Below, piece after piece: positions 36,270 through 46,158 of a stretch of DNA of 64,000 nucleotides. The notes under the pieces are model-generated. The model made no database searches. It saw nothing but the letters and a program-made list of their open reading frames with translations, and was not told where the DNA came from. Position numbers and translations under genes: made by a program. Numbering within the stretch: position 1 is the first letter of the stretch; each line of letters begins with the position of its first letter. The stretch lies in contig CAJYTF010000022.1 of assembly GCA_913777665.1 (NCBI GenBank), positions 16,048 to 80,047 of the forward strand, given 5' to 3'. Origin of the DNA: an uncultured Myroides sp. (GTDB lineage: Bacteria > Bacteroidota > Bacteroidia > Flavobacteriales > Flavobacteriaceae).

Positions 36270-36279
36270 TTACTATAAA

Positions 36280-37326
36280 ATGAAGAAAATTTTAGCATTA
36301 GCTGTATTAACGGCAACCTTATTTACAGCATGTAAAAAAGAAGAAGAAAGCAATTTACCAGAAGGCTTATATGCCGAAATTACCACTAACAAAGGAACTA
36401 TCACTGCTCAATTAGAATATGAAAAAGCTCCGTTAACGGTAGCGAACTTTGTAAGTTTGGCAGAAGGTAAAAACCCGTTTGTTGAAGCAAAATTCAAAGA
36501 CAAACCTTTTTACGACGGATTGACTTTTCACCGCGTTATTGCAGATTTTATGATTCAAGGTGGTGATCCATCAGGAACAGGCGAAGGCGGACCGGGTTAT
36601 AAATTTGCCGATGAATTTCATCCAGATTTAAAACACGACAAACCGGGTATTTTATCTATGGCAAATGCCGGTCCAACAACGAACGGTTCGCAATTTTTCA
36701 TAACACACGTTGCTACACCACATTTAGATGGTATGCACAGCGTTTTTGGTCATGTTATTGAAGGACAAGAAATTGTTAACACCATTGCTCAAGGCGATAA
36801 AATAGAAACCATAAAAATTATTCGTTCGGGCGATAAAGCAAAAGCTTTTGATGCAGCTAAAGTTTTCAAAGAAAAACAAGAACAAGCTAACAAAGTTCCA
36901 AACGAAACAAAAGCGGTTTTAGAAGATGCAAAAACAAAAGCAACTACTACTAACAGCGGTTTATCTTATTATATTTTTGAAAAAGGAAACGGCGAAAAAC
37001 CAAAGCAAGGCGACAAAATTAATGTGGCGTATGCAGGGTATTTTGAAGACGGACGTTTGTTTGATACCAGTATAGAAGATGTTGCTACAAAATACAATGT
37101 ATTAAATGCACAACGCAAAGCAGCAAACCAATACATTCCAATTCCTTTTGAATATGGTCAAAAAGTAGGTTTAATTCCAGGTTTTATTGAAGGGATCGAG
37201 CAATTGAGCATTGGTGACAAAGCGTACATCTTTATTCCATCGCATTTAGCTTATGGCGAACAAGGTGCAGGCGGTGTAATTCCACCAAATACCAACTTAA
37301 TTTTTGAACTGCATATTTCAAAATAA
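36280..37326 (+). CDS. Cyclophilin-FKBP fusion lipoprotein (paralogue)
   Basis: 348 residues, a close paralogue of the upstream gene, but with a lipobox (LFTACKK, Cys18), so membrane-anchored. The cyclophilin domain has [15 protein letters not shown] and [16 protein letters not shown]. The FKBP domain has [16 protein letters not shown] and [15 protein letters not shown]. The same insertion follows FDTS. The pair arose by tandem duplication, and the signal type then diverged: one is free in the periplasm, one is tethered. Terminator immediately downstream. Confidence 0.88.
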   Translation: MKKILALAVLTATLFTACKKEEESNLPEGLYAEITTNKGTITAQLEYEKAPLTVANFVSLAEGKNPFVEAKFKDKPFYDGLTFHRVIADFMIQGGDPSGTGEGGPGYKFADEFHPDLKHDKPGILSMANAGPTTNGSQFFITHVATPHLDGMHSVFGHVIEGQEIVNTIAQGDKIETIKIIRSGDKAKAFDAAKVFKEKQEQANKVPNETKAVLEDAKTKATTTNSGLSYYIFEKGNGEKPKQGDKINVAYAGYFEDGRLFDTSIEDVATKYNVLNAQRKAANQYIPIPFEYGQKVGLIPGFIEGIEQLSIGDKAYIFIPSHLAYGEQGAGGVIPPNTNLIFELHISK

Positions 37327-37329
37327 TAG

Positions 37330-37351
37330 AAAAGAGGCTTTTGCCTCTTTT
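37330..37351 (+). terminator. Terminator after the PPIase operon
   Basis: AAAAGAGGC-TTTT-GCCTCTTTT hairpin, 4 nt after the stop codon. Confidence 0.85.
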
Positions 37352-37387
37352 GCTTTTAAATTCCTAATCTATCCTTAAAAATCAACA

Positions 37388-38941
37388 ATGAACAAAAACT
37401 ATTTAAAATCATCCTTATTACTTTCGTTTTCTGTATTAAGTCTATCTGTTTCAGCACAGAATAAATTTCAGCAAAACAAACAATCTATTTATAGCGAAAT
37501 CATCAATGAAGTTGAAAATAACAATCAGTTAGAGAATTTGGCATTTGAACTGTTAGATGAAATAGGTCCGCGTTTAGTAGGATCTCCAGAAATGCAACAG
37601 GCTCATAATTGGGTTGTTGATACGTACAAAAAATGGAATATTTCGGCTGAAAATGTTGCGTATGGCGAATGGAAATCGTGGCTGCGTGGTACAACGCAGA
37701 TCGAAATGACACATCCAAGAATTAAATCAATCGACGGAATGCAGCTTGCTTGGAATGCCAATACTAAAAAAGCAATTGAAGCAGAAGTGGTTGCAATGCC
37801 GATTTTTGAATCTAAAGCCGATTTTGAAACATGGGCTAATTCGGTTAAAGGAAAAATCGTTTTGATATCTCAATACCAAAAATCAGGCAGACCAGAAAAT
37901 CAGTGGAAAGAACACGCAACCGAAGAAGATTTTACATTGTTCAAAAATGAAAAAACCGATGATTTAACCGCTTGGAACAACAGTATTAAAGCTACCGGAA
38001 AAACCACACGCGAAATTGTAGAATATTTGGAAACCAAGGGCGCTGTTGGTTTTGTACAATCATATTACACCGGAACAATGGGCAGCAACCGTATTTTTTA
38101 TAGTTTTGCTAAAAACACACCAATGGTAGATGTTAGTTTAGAAGATTATGGTTTGTTACATCGTTTGGCAGTTAATGGAAAAACTCCAAAATTAAAGATC
38201 AATACCCAATCTAAAAATTTAGGAACATCAAAAACTTTTAATACCATTGCTACAATTCCCGGGAAAACCAAACCAAACGAATATGTGATGCTTTCGGCAC
38301 ATTTAGATTCTTGGGACGGTGCACAAGGTGCTACAGATAACGGAACGGGAACTATTTTAATGATGGAGGTTGCTCGTTTAATTCAGAAATATGCTCCGAA
38401 TAACGACCGAACCATTGTAATTGGACATTGGGGAAGCGAAGAGCAAGGGTTGAATGGTTCACGTGCATATATTATGGACAACCCAACCGAAGTACAGAAA
38501 ATCAAAGTCCTTTTTAATCAAGACAGCGGAACCGGTCGTATTAATTATATTGGCGGTCAAGGATTTACCCAATCTTACAACTATTTAGGCACTTGGTTGC
38601 AAAATGTTCCTGAAAGTAACAGAAAACACATTAAAACAGATTATCCGGGAATGCCTCAAGGTGGTGGAACAGATAATGCATCGTTTGTAGCAGCAGGTGT
38701 TCCGGCTTTTAACTTAGGAACTCAAAACTGGGATTACGGTCAATACACTTGGCATACCAACCGAGATACCTATGATAAAATTGTTTTTGAAGAATTAGAG
38801 CGAAATGTAATTACGACTACAATTCTTACTTTAGAAGCAGCAAACGATCCAAACGAAATCTCCAACGAAAAAAGAATTTTACCAACAAATACCCAATGGC
38901 CAACAGTAAAAGAGCCAAAAAGAAATTCTAAAGATTATTAA
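37388..38941 (+). CDS. M28 family zinc peptidase, secreted
   Basis: 517 residues with a signal peptide ending in SVSAQN. The co-catalytic zinc ligands of the M28 fold are all visible: SAHLDSWDG (His and nearby Asp), GATDNGTG (Asp), GSEEQGLNGS (Glu pair), NQDSGTG (Asp) and YTWHTNRDTYD (His). A PA-like insert lies before the catalytic domain. The best-known relatives with this architecture are carboxypeptidase Q-like aminopeptidases. It probably completes peptide digestion with the S46 enzyme. There is no C-terminal T9SS sorting domain. Confidence 0.9.
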   Translation: MNKNYLKSSLLLSFSVLSLSVSAQNKFQQNKQSIYSEIINEVENNNQLENLAFELLDEIGPRLVGSPEMQQAHNWVVDTYKKWNISAENVAYGEWKSWLRGTTQIEMTHPRIKSIDGMQLAWNANTKKAIEAEVVAMPIFESKADFETWANSVKGKIVLISQYQKSGRPENQWKEHATEEDFTLFKNEKTDDLTAWNNSIKATGKTTREIVEYLETKGAVGFVQSYYTGTMGSNRIFYSFAKNTPMVDVSLEDYGLLHRLAVNGKTPKLKINTQSKNLGTSKTFNTIATIPGKTKPNEYVMLSAHLDSWDGAQGATDNGTGTILMMEVARLIQKYAPNNDRTIVIGHWGSEEQGLNGSRAYIMDNPTEVQKIKVLFNQDSGTGRINYIGGQGFTQSYNYLGTWLQNVPESNRKHIKTDYPGMPQGGGTDNASFVAAGVPAFNLGTQNWDYGQYTWHTNRDTYDKIVFEELERNVITTTILTLEAANDPNEISNEKRILPTNTQWPTVKEPKRNSKDY

Positions 38942-38970
38942 AAAAAGCTGTTCAAATGAACAGCTTTTTT
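38941..38970 (+). terminator. Terminator of the M28 peptidase gene
   Basis: AAGCTGTTC-AAAT-GAACAGCTT hairpin with A- and T-runs, starting at the last base of the stop codon. Confidence 0.88.
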
Positions 38971-39005
38971 GTTATTTAACAACCTTTTTAATGAAATTAA
39001 TTATG

Positions 39006-39013
39006 TATATTTG
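39006..39013 (+). promoter_or_regulatory. Putative -7 promoter element of the propeller operon
   Basis: TATATTTG matches TAnnTTTG, 22 nt before the ATG of the first propeller gene. Confidence 0.4.
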
Positions 39014-39035
39014 ACAATTAACCAAATATTCATTT

Positions 39036-40649
39036 ATGAAGCTAAAACTACTTTTCGCATTGCTATTTGTAACTATAAGTAATGCACAAACACAAATTGG
39101 TCAGGATATTATAGGTGATATGCCTGATGATAAGTTTGGATATGGTGTTGCATTGTCTGCTGATGGCAATGTCATGGCAGTATCGGCTCCTGGAAACGAT
39201 AATAACGGAACGGATGCCGGACATATTAGGGTTTACTTAAAAACTAATGGCACTTGGACACAAATTGGACAAGATATTGAAGGACTTAACCCTGATGATC
39301 AAATAGGCTATAAAATAGCACTTTCAGATGACGGATCTACTTTAGCATTTTCTACCCCATATGTAACGAAAACAGTCAACAATATTAGCTATGGTGGTTT
39401 TGTAAAAGTATATAAATATACAAATGGTTTATGGATACAAATGGGACTAGAATTAAGAGACGATGATCCACTGCCCTTTTCTTTAAAAACTACTGGTTTT
39501 GGTTTATCTTTTTCATTATCTTCAGATGGTACTACAATTGCAATTGGTCAGAATTATTATCTAAATCCCCATAAAAATAATAAAGTCATAGTTTATAAGT
39601 TTATATTTGGAAATTGGACTAAAATAAAAGAAATTACTGCAAGTGATTATAATGTAACTCCTAATACAGAAAATTTTTTTTCATCACATGCTCAATTCGG
39701 TTGGAATGTTTCGTTATCAGGGGATGGTAATACTCTAGCTTTTAGCGACATTACTGGTCGTACATCAACTAGTGTTAATGAGAGTGGTGTTGTTATAGTT
39801 TATAAATATCAGTCAGGAACATGGGTAAAAATAGGCAATACATTATCTGGGAAAAGTAAAAATATAAATTTTGGTCACAGAGTTCTACTTTCTGCAGATG
39901 GAAGTATTTTAGCAATTAGTGCAAGATATTCCAATAATAATGGGACATCCTCTGGTCATGTAGAAGTTTACAAAATTACCGGAAATAATTGGGTACAAAT
40001 AGGAAATGATATTGTAGGCGAAGCATCGTTTGATCTTTGTGGTCAAGGTTTGATTATGTCAGCAAACGGAAATGCTTTAGCTATAGGATGCAATGGATGT
40101 GACACGGCAAACGGATCAGATACCGGCAAAGTTCGCATCTTTGAAAACATTCAGAACAATTGGGTTGAAAAAGGCAGCGTAATTGGTGCTAATGCAGGCG
40201 ATGGGATTGGTTGGTCTATAGCCTTATCTAAAGATGGTTACAATTTAGCGATTGGTAATCCAGGTAGTAGTAGCGTTGGTGGTAAACCATATACTACTAA
40301 TTTTGAAGAACAAACTTTTAGTGACAATTTATTGCAGACAAATAATTATAAAGCAAAAGGTACATTTCCAGGTTCTGTACAAGTGTTTAACTTATCAGGT
40401 ATCTTATCATCTAATACCTTTGTGTTAGAAAACTTCAACATCTACCCTAACCCTACAACGGATATTCTAAATATTGAATTAAAAGAAAACTTAACTTTAG
40501 AAAAAGTACTTATTTACACTACAAGTGGTCAATTGGTAAAAGAAACTTCAGAGAAAATAATTAATGTAAGTGATTTTGCAAAGGGCATTTACAATGTACA
40601 GGTTTTAACAAATCAAGGAAAAGCTACTAAGAAAATAATCTTAAAATAA
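39036..40649 (+). CDS. Secreted seven-bladed beta-propeller with T9SS sorting domain
   Basis: 537 residues: a signal peptide (LLFALLFVTISNAQ), then seven repeats of the form alSxDGxxlAis....G.v.vyk...g.W.qiG.di.g (about residues 20-450), then a type A T9SS C-terminal sorting domain (NFNIYPNPTTDILNIEL to KKIILK). The first strand, TQIGQDIIGD, would complete the last blade, the usual velcro closure of seven-bladed propellers. The protein is expected on the cell surface or outside. Ligand unknown. The next gene is a tandem paralogue 12 nt downstream. Confidence 0.82.
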   Translation: MKLKLLFALLFVTISNAQTQIGQDIIGDMPDDKFGYGVALSADGNVMAVSAPGNDNNGTDAGHIRVYLKTNGTWTQIGQDIEGLNPDDQIGYKIALSDDGSTLAFSTPYVTKTVNNISYGGFVKVYKYTNGLWIQMGLELRDDDPLPFSLKTTGFGLSFSLSSDGTTIAIGQNYYLNPHKNNKVIVYKFIFGNWTKIKEITASDYNVTPNTENFFSSHAQFGWNVSLSGDGNTLAFSDITGRTSTSVNESGVVIVYKYQSGTWVKIGNTLSGKSKNINFGHRVLLSADGSILAISARYSNNNGTSSGHVEVYKITGNNWVQIGNDIVGEASFDLCGQGLIMSANGNALAIGCNGCDTANGSDTGKVRIFENIQNNWVEKGSVIGANAGDGIGWSIALSKDGYNLAIGNPGSSSVGGKPYTTNFEEQTFSDNLLQTNNYKAKGTFPGSVQVFNLSGILSSNTFVLENFNIYPNPTTDILNIELKENLTLEKVLIYTTSGQLVKETSEKIINVSDFAKGIYNVQVLTNQGKATKKIILK

Positions 40650-40661
40650 AATCAAATAAAA

Positions 40662-41990
40662 ATGAAACTAAAACTACTTTTCGCATTGCTAATTATTACA
40701 ATAAGTAATGCACAAACACAAATTGGACAAGACATTACATTAAACGCAAACAACTTAGACGCGATTGCATTATCTGAAAATGGTTATGTATTAGCTGTAA
40801 GCAGCGGGAATGTTGTCCAAGTATATTCTAAAGCTTCTGGAAATTGGACACCGATTGGACAAGACATTCAAGGATATGGTTACAGAATCTTGCTTTCAAA
40901 TGACGGATCTACTGTGGCAATTACAAATCATGGAAACATGGTTAGAGTTTACAAAAACATTAATAATACTTGGACTCAAATAGGTCAGGATATTATAGAA
41001 GATGGACATGATATAGCCCTTTCAGGTGATGGATCAACCTTGGCAATTGCACCTATGGCGAATGCGCCATTTAACATCTATAAAAACATTTCAGGTAATT
41101 GGACAGCCATAGGAAACATTAACATTCCAGGAGGAGCATTTAGCGTTTGTTTGTCAGAAGATGGTAATACCATTGCAGCAAGTCCACATCCTGGTACAAC
41201 AATCGATATTTATAAATATGTAAATAATAAGTGGGCTTACAGTAATACAATTGTCGCTAATCCAAATGATATTTCAACAGGATATAGAATGGATATCTCA
41301 AGCGATGGAAACACAATTGCCATAACTACTATGGCTGTTTACCCACAAAATATGGGTTCTATAAATGTTTACAGATACATAAATAACACTTGGACACAAA
41401 TTGGTAATGCAATAACTAGTCAAGTACCAAATGAGCGTTTTGCTCACAATGTTGCTATATCTGGTTCAGGGAATGTTGTTGTAGTGAGTTCTAATGAAAA
41501 TGGTAATACCAAAAATGGTAGAGTGGAAATTCATGAATACCTTCAAGGTAATTGGGTAAAAAAAGGAGAAATAATTGACAAAAATGGTAACAGTATTTAT
41601 TGGGCAATTGCACTTTCAAGAGATGGTCACAGTTTAGCTTTAAGTAGTAACGGAAAAGTTGGTCCTAAACCGGCTGGAAATACTAGTAATAAACAAAGTA
41701 AAGGACCTTCAGGAGAGGTACGAGTTTATGATATTTCAGGCATTTTATCATCAGATACCTTTGTATTGGAAAACTTCAACATTTACCCTAACCCTACAAC
41801 CGACATTTTAAATATTGAATTGAAAGAAAATTTAACTTTAGAAAAAGTATTGATCTACAGCACAACTGGTCAATTAATAAAAGAAACTTCAGAGAAAATA
41901 ATTAATGTAAGTGGTTTTGCAAAAGGTATTTACAATGTACAAGTTTTAACCAATCAAGGGAAAGCTACTAAAAAGGTAATTGTCAAGTAA
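40662..41990 (+). CDS. Secreted seven-bladed beta-propeller with T9SS sorting domain (paralogue)
   Basis: 442 residues, same plan as its neighbour: signal peptide, seven shorter repeats (for example LSGDGSTLAIAP, ISSDGNTIAITT) and a T9SS type A sorting domain. The N-terminal 20 residues and the last 80 residues are almost identical to those of the upstream gene, also at DNA level, while the propeller bodies differ considerably. Conserved ends with divergent middles suggest tandem duplication followed by divergence, or gene conversion at the ends. The two are co-transcribed. Confidence 0.82.
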   Translation: MKLKLLFALLIITISNAQTQIGQDITLNANNLDAIALSENGYVLAVSSGNVVQVYSKASGNWTPIGQDIQGYGYRILLSNDGSTVAITNHGNMVRVYKNINNTWTQIGQDIIEDGHDIALSGDGSTLAIAPMANAPFNIYKNISGNWTAIGNINIPGGAFSVCLSEDGNTIAASPHPGTTIDIYKYVNNKWAYSNTIVANPNDISTGYRMDISSDGNTIAITTMAVYPQNMGSINVYRYINNTWTQIGNAITSQVPNERFAHNVAISGSGNVVVVSSNENGNTKNGRVEIHEYLQGNWVKKGEIIDKNGNSIYWAIALSRDGHSLALSSNGKVGPKPAGNTSNKQSKGPSGEVRVYDISGILSSDTFVLENFNIYPNPTTDILNIELKENLTLEKVLIYSTTGQLIKETSEKIINVSGFAKGIYNVQVLTNQGKATKKVIVK

Positions 41991-42009
41991 CCAACAATTA
42001 GTATAAAAC

Positions 42010-42039
42010 AAAAAACACGCTTAAACAAGCGTGTTTTTT
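42010..42039. terminator. Bidirectional terminator overlapping the end of bshA
   Basis: AAAAAACACGCTT-AAAC-AAGCGTGTTTTTT lies between the propeller operon and bshA. Its right arm codes for the last residues of BshA (KNTLV), so for bshA the stem is part of the coding sequence. Confidence 0.8.
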
Positions 42040-43148
42040 AATGCTTTATTGTAAATAGCTTCGTAAAGCGGAACAATTTTATCTACACTGAAGTTTTTTG
42101 AATGAGCATACGCTTGTTCTTTGAATTGTTGCAGCGTAACATCGTCTTTTAAAATTTCGATAGCGTGTTGAACCATTCCGTCTATATCGCCAATGTTGTC
42201 CATAAAACCAGAAACACCTTGAACGTTTACTTCGGGCAATCCGCCGGTGTTCGATGAAATTACAGGAACTTTATTTGCCATGGCTTCTAATGCTGCCAAA
42301 CCAAAACTTTCAGTTTCAGAAGGAAGCAAAAACAAATCGGAATATTTCAAAATACTGTCGATTTCTGATGAATTTCCAAAGAAAATCACTTTGTTTTCAA
42401 TCCCCAATTCTTTTACTAATTCTTCGGCTCCTAATCGTTCTGGACCATCGCCCACCATCATTAGTTTTGCAGGCATTTCTTTCTGAATTCCGTTAAAAAC
42501 CTTAACAACATCCAAAATACGCTTTACTTTTCTAAAGTTACTAACGTGTGTAACGATTCGCTCACCGTCTTCGGCAAACAAATTTCGTTTACATTGTACA
42601 TGCGTAACATTTTTATCTTCGATAAAATTCGGAATAACGTGTATTTCTTTCGTAGTATCGAACAATTCATAAGTCGATTTTTTCAAATCTGCCGAAACCG
42701 AAGTTACGTAATCGGACTGGTTAATACTGAAACTTACCGCGGTTTTATAGAACGGATGATTGCCCACCAATGTAATATCGGTACCGTGTAAAGTGGTTAC
42801 CATAGGCAGCGAAATGCCTTGTTCTGCCAACATTTGTTTTGCCATATAACCTGCAAAAGCGTGCGGAATGGCGTAATGTACATGCAAAAGATCAATACCA
42901 TATTCTTTCACTGTATCAACAATTTTGCTTGACAAAGCCAACTCATAAGGCTGATAGTGAAACAAAGGATATTCGGGTACCACAACTTCGTGATAATGAA
43001 TATTTTTATTTAAAAGTGCCAAACGAACCGGCTGACTGTAGGTTATAAAATGTACTTCGTGATTGCGTTTTGTTAATTCAATACCTAATTCTGTTGCTAC
43101 TACTCCACTTCCACCGAAGGTTGGATAGCAAACTATGGCTATTTTCAT
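42021..43148 (-). CDS. bshA: N-acetyl-alpha-D-glucosaminyl L-malate synthase BshA
   Basis: GT4 glycosyltransferase that joins GlcNAc from UDP-GlcNAc to L-malate, the first step of bacillithiol synthesis. The N-terminus KIAIVCYPTFGGSGVVATELG is diagnostic of BshA. HVHYAIPHAFAGYMAKQ and THVSNFRKVKR follow, then the nucleotide-binding SETESFGLAALEAMA near residue 285. At 375 residues it is full length. The GH3-BLA fusion gene lies 20 nt upstream on the same strand, so bshA may be its operon partner. BshB and BshC are not in the window. Confidence 0.93.
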   Translation of the reverse strand: MKIAIVCYPTFGGSGVVATELGIELTKRNHEVHFITYSQPVRLALLNKNIHYHEVVVPEYPLFHYQPYELALSSKIVDTVKEYGIDLLHVHYAIPHAFAGYMAKQMLAEQGISLPMVTTLHGTDITLVGNHPFYKTAVSFSINQSDYVTSVSADLKKSTYELFDTTKEIHVIPNFIEDKNVTHVQCKRNLFAEDGERIVTHVSNFRKVKRILDVVKVFNGIQKEMPAKLMMVGDGPERLGAEELVKELGIENKVIFFGNSSEIDSILKYSDLFLLPSETESFGLAALEAMANKVPVISSNTGGLPEVNVQGVSGFMDNIGDIDGMVQHAIEILKDDVTLQQFKEQAYAHSKNFSVDKIVPLYEAIYNKALKNTLV

Positions 43149-43168
43149 ATTTAAATGTGGAAAATTAA

Positions 43169-46051
43169 TTATTTTAAAGCATCGTAAATTACCTGCTGTA
43201 TATCTTCTCTTGTATTTGCTTTTGAAAGCTTGTTGTCATCGGCATTCGGAAAGGTTCTGTTTGATAGAAAAACGTAAATTAAATCGTTTTCCGGATCAGC
43301 CCAAGCCATTGTACCTGTAAATCCTGTGTGACCAAAACTTTGTTTTGAAGCGCAACCGCATGTTGGCCCGCTTTTACCCAATTGTGGTTTATCAAAACCG
43401 GCTCCTCGCCTATTTCCTTCCTTGCAGTAATAACAGGTATTAAAATCGTTTATGGTTTTTTGCGAGATGATTTCTTCGCCGTTAAACTTACCGCCGTCTA
43501 AAAAAAGCTGCATCATTTTAGAAACATCCAACGCATTGCCGAACAATCCTGCATGACCAGCAACACCGCCAAACATGGCAGCTCCCATATCATGCACATA
43601 ACCTTGAACGGTTGTGTAACGATAATAATTATCGATTTCGGTTGGAGCAATCTGTGATAAATCGAATTTTGTCTGCGGAAGATACGTTAAGGTCTTCGCT
43701 CCGATTTTCTCATAAAAATATTCATTTACCAGTTCGTTTAAAGGTTTCTTGTAAGATCTTTCAACAATTTCTGACAATAAAATGAAATTCAAGTCGCTGT
43801 ATTTGTATTCTTTCTTCCCTAATTTTGATTCTGCAATGGTTTCAATGATGTTCTTTTTATAATCTGATTTTAAAAACAGATTATCGTTTATCTGCAAATT
43901 AAATTCTTTTGAATATGTTGGTTGATACAAATCGGCTTTCGGTTTTCCATTACTGTCTAACGTTTCTTTATAAAATGGAATCCAAGCTACCAAACCCGAA
44001 TTATGCGTCAACAGTTCTTTAACGGTTATGTTTGTTTTGTCGGTCTTTTTAAATTCATGCAATAAATCGCCTAATTTCTGATCGAAACGTAACTTTCCGT
44101 CATCGTACATTTTCATAACCATTGGCAATGTTCCCAACATTTTAGAAAGCGAAGCCAAATCGTAAATTGTTTGATTAGTAACATCAATATTATCATTATA
44201 TGTCATTTTTCCAAACGATTTATTATAGACAATTTTTCCGCTTTTTGCTACTAAAACCTGTGCGCCTGGCGTGTATTTATTTTTGATTGCAGTATTAACC
44301 AAAGCATCAATTTCTTTCAACTTCGCTTCGTTAAAACCTTCTTCGCTAGCACGACCATAACGAATATTTTTATTGGCTTTTATATCAATTCCATCACCTT
44401 CTTTGAAAAATTTGCCAATAGAAACCGGCAGTTTTCCTGTTGCAGGCTGCATTCCAAAAAGAACGTCGGTAACTTTTCTGTGTGCGATAATGTTGTTCTG
44501 ATAACCTAAAATAACCGCTTCAAACTTCGAAAAATCTTTAACCGCACTTAACGCATAAGGTTTTACAAACGATACAAAAATTGACTTATTTGTGTTCGCG
44601 ATATTGTCAAGCAACGTAACTTCGTCCGGAGTCATATCATGTTTTTTCCAAACTCCGTCTGCTTTGTGATAACCTACAATAACCAAATCGAACGCCTTTA
44701 AATCTTCCAAATGATCTTCGATCTGATAATGATTAAAAACCGTAACCGGCTGGTTTGCCTGCAATGCTTCAATAAAAGTATCATTTACATCGTCGCCCAA
44801 TTTCACATACGCAATATTCTGCTGTTTGGTGCTGTTAAAAGGCAACGCATTTTTATTATTTTTTACAACGGTAACAATATTTTCGTACAGTTTATAGCTT
44901 AAATCGGTGTATTCCGGCTTGTTTAAATCTTGATACAAATTCTTGGTATCAATTGGTTTGTAGTTGTTTAAACCAGCTTTGTATTTGTAAAGTAAAATCT
45001 TTTTAACCGAATGTGCCAAACGATCTTCGGTAAACTCGCCTTTTGCAAACGAATCATTAAATTTCTGAATTGCCAACGGAACATTCTCTGCAAAAAGCAA
45101 CACATCGTTTCCTGCCAAAAACGCTGCCAGATCAACTTCTCCCGGAGATTTAAAATTCGCCACGCCTTTCATATTTAAGGCATCGGTAAAAATCAATCCT
45201 TTAAAATTTAAATCGTCTTTTAAAAGATTAGTGATGGTATTGTACGATAACGATGTTGGAACATCCTTTTTAGGTTCTAACGCAGGAACCGACAAATGTG
45301 CCACCATTACAGATGCCAAGCCTTCTTTTATCAGTTTTTTGTAAGGATATAGTTCGATATTATCCAATCTTCTTTTATCGAAATCGATATTTGGAAGTGC
45401 ATGATGCGAATCGGTTGCGGTGTCGCCATGCCCAGGAAAATGTTTAGCTGTTGCAAACACTTGATTTTCTTGCATTCCGTGCATTAAAGCTACAGCTTTA
45501 TCAGCAACATTTTCTTTTGATTCGCCAAAAGATCTGTTTCCGATAATTGGATTCAGAGGATTAATGTTGACATCTACAACGGGAGCAAACATAAAATGAA
45601 TGCCCATACGCTTAGACTGCTCTGCCATTTGCGTTCCCATTTGTTGGATCAAATCGTTTTTTTGAACCGCACCCAATGTCATATTCCACGGGTAAACATA
45701 GGTGGAATCAAGCCTCATACCCAATCCCCATTCTGCATCAATTCCAACAAACAAAGGTAATTTTGAAGCTGCCTGTAATCTATTGGTCATATTTGCCTGA
45801 CGCCCCGGACCGCCTTGAAAGAAAATAACACCACCAATATTTTTAGATTTAACCAAATCTAAAAGTTCTTGAACATGTTTTTCATCTCGGTTGGAATAAG
45901 CTGCTACCATGAAAAGCTGCCCCACTTTTTCATCGAACGACATTTGATTGTAAACACTATCTACCCACTTTTGTGCAGGCTGAAATTTTTGTTTGGGTTG
46001 TGCAAATATTGTGAAGGGAATATATAGAAACGCTAACCAGATTTTTTTCAT
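43169..46051 (-). CDS. NagZ-like beta-N-acetylglucosaminidase fused to a beta-lactamase-like serine hydrolase
   Basis: 960 residues in two enzyme parts after a signal peptide (to about residue 17). Part one is a GH3 domain (about 20-570) with KHFPGHGDTATDSHHALP near residue 205, the NagZ-type Asp/His motif for cleaving GlcNAc from peptidoglycan fragments, and a GH3 C-terminal-like domain. Part two (about 590-960) is a class C beta-lactamase/PBP-like fold with SLSK (near 633), YSDLN (near 757) and HTG in GHTGFTGT (near 905). Such fusions occur in Bacteroidota. It probably trims cell-wall sugars and peptides in the periplasm. No true beta-lactamase activity is implied. Confidence 0.87.
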   Translation of the reverse strand: MKKIWLAFLYIPFTIFAQPKQKFQPAQKWVDSVYNQMSFDEKVGQLFMVAAYSNRDEKHVQELLDLVKSKNIGGVIFFQGGPGRQANMTNRLQAASKLPLFVGIDAEWGLGMRLDSTYVYPWNMTLGAVQKNDLIQQMGTQMAEQSKRMGIHFMFAPVVDVNINPLNPIIGNRSFGESKENVADKAVALMHGMQENQVFATAKHFPGHGDTATDSHHALPNIDFDKRRLDNIELYPYKKLIKEGLASVMVAHLSVPALEPKKDVPTSLSYNTITNLLKDDLNFKGLIFTDALNMKGVANFKSPGEVDLAAFLAGNDVLLFAENVPLAIQKFNDSFAKGEFTEDRLAHSVKKILLYKYKAGLNNYKPIDTKNLYQDLNKPEYTDLSYKLYENIVTVVKNNKNALPFNSTKQQNIAYVKLGDDVNDTFIEALQANQPVTVFNHYQIEDHLEDLKAFDLVIVGYHKADGVWKKHDMTPDEVTLLDNIANTNKSIFVSFVKPYALSAVKDFSKFEAVILGYQNNIIAHRKVTDVLFGMQPATGKLPVSIGKFFKEGDGIDIKANKNIRYGRASEEGFNEAKLKEIDALVNTAIKNKYTPGAQVLVAKSGKIVYNKSFGKMTYNDNIDVTNQTIYDLASLSKMLGTLPMVMKMYDDGKLRFDQKLGDLLHEFKKTDKTNITVKELLTHNSGLVAWIPFYKETLDSNGKPKADLYQPTYSKEFNLQINDNLFLKSDYKKNIIETIAESKLGKKEYKYSDLNFILLSEIVERSYKKPLNELVNEYFYEKIGAKTLTYLPQTKFDLSQIAPTEIDNYYRYTTVQGYVHDMGAAMFGGVAGHAGLFGNALDVSKMMQLFLDGGKFNGEEIISQKTINDFNTCYYCKEGNRRGAGFDKPQLGKSGPTCGCASKQSFGHTGFTGTMAWADPENDLIYVFLSNRTFPNADDNKLSKANTREDIQQVIYDALK

Positions 46052-46158
46052 AACTGTTAAAAATAAAACATCATCAAAAATAAACTTTTGAACATGAAAT
46101 TAATAATATAAATTCGGAATTTTCCGTTAAAAAACTCTAACATACATTTACAAGAATA

